DNA from: Devosia sp.
Lineage (GTDB): Bacteria > Pseudomonadota > Alphaproteobacteria > Rhizobiales > Devosiaceae
Length of the DNA: 6,200 bases
Direction: 5' to 3'
Assembly (NCBI GenBank): GCA_028290245.1
Contig: JAQGKG010000288.1
Location: 1 to 6,200 of the forward strand
Shown here: piece after piece, positions 5,455 through 6,200 of the stretch
How positions within the stretch are numbered: the stretch's first letter is position 1
How the letters are laid out: every line of letters begins with the position of its first letter
Program-made: the position numbers and the translations under genes
Notes under the pieces: model-generated
The model's input: the letters and a program-made list of their open reading frames with translations, nothing else
Databases searched by the model: none
What the model was told of the DNA's origin: nothing

Positions 5455-5607
5455 GATGATTATCCAGACTTGTTGTTGTGCCGAAGGAGCCGGCGGGGTT
5501 CGGCGAAGATTTCCTGCGCCAATGTTGATGAGATAGCGCTCTGGACTTCCATTCGTCCAACAAATAGATTTCATCCGATCTATCAATTTGAGTGATGGGA
5601 TATCGAA
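5455..5607. promoter_or_regulatory. Divergent promoter region with two inverted repeats between DUF1127 and lysR genes
   Basis: Two inverted repeats have the same 8-bp spacing: TGGAC-N8-GTCCA (5542-5559) and ATAGAT-N8-ATCTAT (5564-5583). Their centres are 23 bp apart. Candidate promoters overlap them. Leftward: TTGGAC (5560-5555), 18 bp, CTATCT (5536-5531). Rightward: TGGACT (5542-5547), 17 bp, TAGATT (5565-5570). Neither pair is a perfect match. LysR-type regulators usually bind two such sites next to a divergent promoter, so autoregulation and control of the DUF1127 gene are plausible. GGGA at 5597-5600 serves as the ribosome binding site of the lysR gene. Confidence 0.4.
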
Positions 5608-6200
5608 ATGGCAGCGCCGCTCGATCTGGACCAGTTGCAAAGTTTCTGCGCCATTGCCGATTGCGGCAGTTTCACTGAGGCGGCGCGCCGGGTGAATAAG
5701 ACCCAGTCGGCAGTATCGATGCAGATCAAGCGGCTGGAAGAACGGCTCGGCCAGATGCTGTTGGTCCGTGAAGGCCGCAACGTCACGCTAACCCAGCATG
5801 GCCAGACGGTGTATGAGCGGGCGCGCAAGATGCTGCGCACCAATGCGGAAATCCTCGATCATTTCTCCGAAGGCGATCTCGCCGGTTCGATCCGCTTTGG
5901 CGTTCCGGATGATTATGCCGTGCGCCTGCTGCCGGTAATCCTCTCGAGTTTCCAGCGCACCCATCCCAAGATCGCCGTCGACGTCTCCTGCATGGCGTCC
6001 GAACATCTGCTCGAGGGGATGCGCGCCGGGCGCTATGACCTGATCGTCTTCACCCAGGGCACCGAGCAAAACTACGGCGAGCTGTTCCGCACCGAGAAGA
6101 TGTTTTGGGTCGCCAGCCATGGTGGACGTGCCCTTGCCAGCGAGCCGATCGCCATCGCCTGCGGGCCGCAATATTGCATCTGGCGCAAGGACGCGATGGA
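5608..6200 (+). CDS. LysR-type transcriptional regulator, 3' end beyond the window
   Basis: The first 197 codons are present, of about 290-310 usual for the family. Residues 5-65 form the winged helix-turn-helix with the classical pattern LDLDQLQSFCAIADCGSFTEAARRVNKTQSAVSMQIKRLEERLG, followed by LLVREGRNVTLTQHGQ. A linker helix (about 66-88) leads to the effector-binding domain, which begins at GSIRFGVPDDYAVRLLPVILSSF (93-115) and continues through AGRYDLIVFT (140-149). The last third of that domain is missing, so the effector cannot be guessed. The ATG at 5608 has GGGA seven bases upstream and no in-frame start before it. It diverges from the DUF1127 gene and may control it and itself, or an unrelated target off the right edge. 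Confidence 0.95.
   Translation, partial: MAAPLDLDQLQSFCAIADCGSFTEAARRVNKTQSAVSMQIKRLEERLGQMLLVREGRNVTLTQHGQTVYERARKMLRTNAEILDHFSEGDLAGSIRFGVPDDYAVRLLPVILSSFQRTHPKIAVDVSCMASEHLLEGMRAGRYDLIVFTQGTEQNYGELFRTEKMFWVASHGGRALASEPIAIACGPQYCIWRKDAM

Noticed and set aside
5455..5640. N-terminal extension of the DUF1127 protein into the divergent gene
   Set aside because: It would overlap the first codons of the LysR-type gene and translate through the promoter region. The 85-residue form matches the family size.
5788..6171. A 127-codon minus-strand frame opposite the LysR-type gene
   Set aside because: The plus-strand frame has a complete LysR DNA-binding domain; the reverse frame has none.
1..6200. 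Mobile elements, CRISPR arrays, tRNA or rRNA genes, toxin-antitoxin or defence systems
   Set aside because: I looked for transposase motifs, terminal or regularly spaced repeats, tRNA-like folds and typical defence genes and saw none. The window reads as core chromosome.

Overview
The window is a conventional stretch of an alphaproteobacterial chromosome. Its codon use is GC-rich. It carries the aa3-type cytochrome c oxidase gene order ctaC-ctaD-ctaB-small protein-ctaG, next to an IalB-family gene, a small PilZ gene, a DUF1127 gene and a LysR-type regulator. This set suggests the Hyphomicrobiales, perhaps a Devosia-like lineage. That placement is inference from gene content, not from a marker gene.

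Minus strand, positions 3935 down to 1: a tight respiratory operon. ctaC (subunit II, CuA) is followed after 26 bp by ctaD (subunit I, heme a / heme a3-CuB). A 50-bp gap with a strong UUCG-loop hairpin leads to ctaB (heme O synthase). Then come a 60-residue one-helix CoxF-like protein and the start of ctaG (Cox11-type copper chaperone), which runs off the left edge. ctaB, the small gene and ctaG overlap by single bases (TAATG, TGATG), so their translation is probably coupled. Together they encode the catalytic core and the factors that make its heme and insert its copper.

Positions 3936-4263: a 328-bp non-coding divergent region. It should hold the promoters of the cta operon (leftward) and of the ialB-pilZ pair (rightward). 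I see no clear textbook promoter. The region holds four of the six GANTC (CcrM-type) sites I count in the whole window, plus a GC-rich palindrome just before the ialB ribosome binding site.

Plus strand, 4264-5033: an exported IalB-family protein and, 14 bp later, a single-domain PilZ protein whose c-di-GMP motif is degenerate at one position.

Positions 5034-5607: pilZ converges on a leftward DUF1127 gene (5454-5197). The DUF1127 transcript appears to have a 160-nt 3' tail with three strong hairpins. One displays the anti-Shine-Dalgarno sequence ACCUCC in its loop, and the last is a classical intrinsic terminator with seven U. This resembles the DUF1127-sRNA arrangement known from Rhodobacter (CcaF1/CcsR) and is the most interesting candidate here. 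A LysR-type regulator gene (5608 to the right edge) diverges from the DUF1127 gene. The 153-bp gap between them contains two inverted repeats with the same 8-bp spacing, which overlap candidate promoters on both strands.
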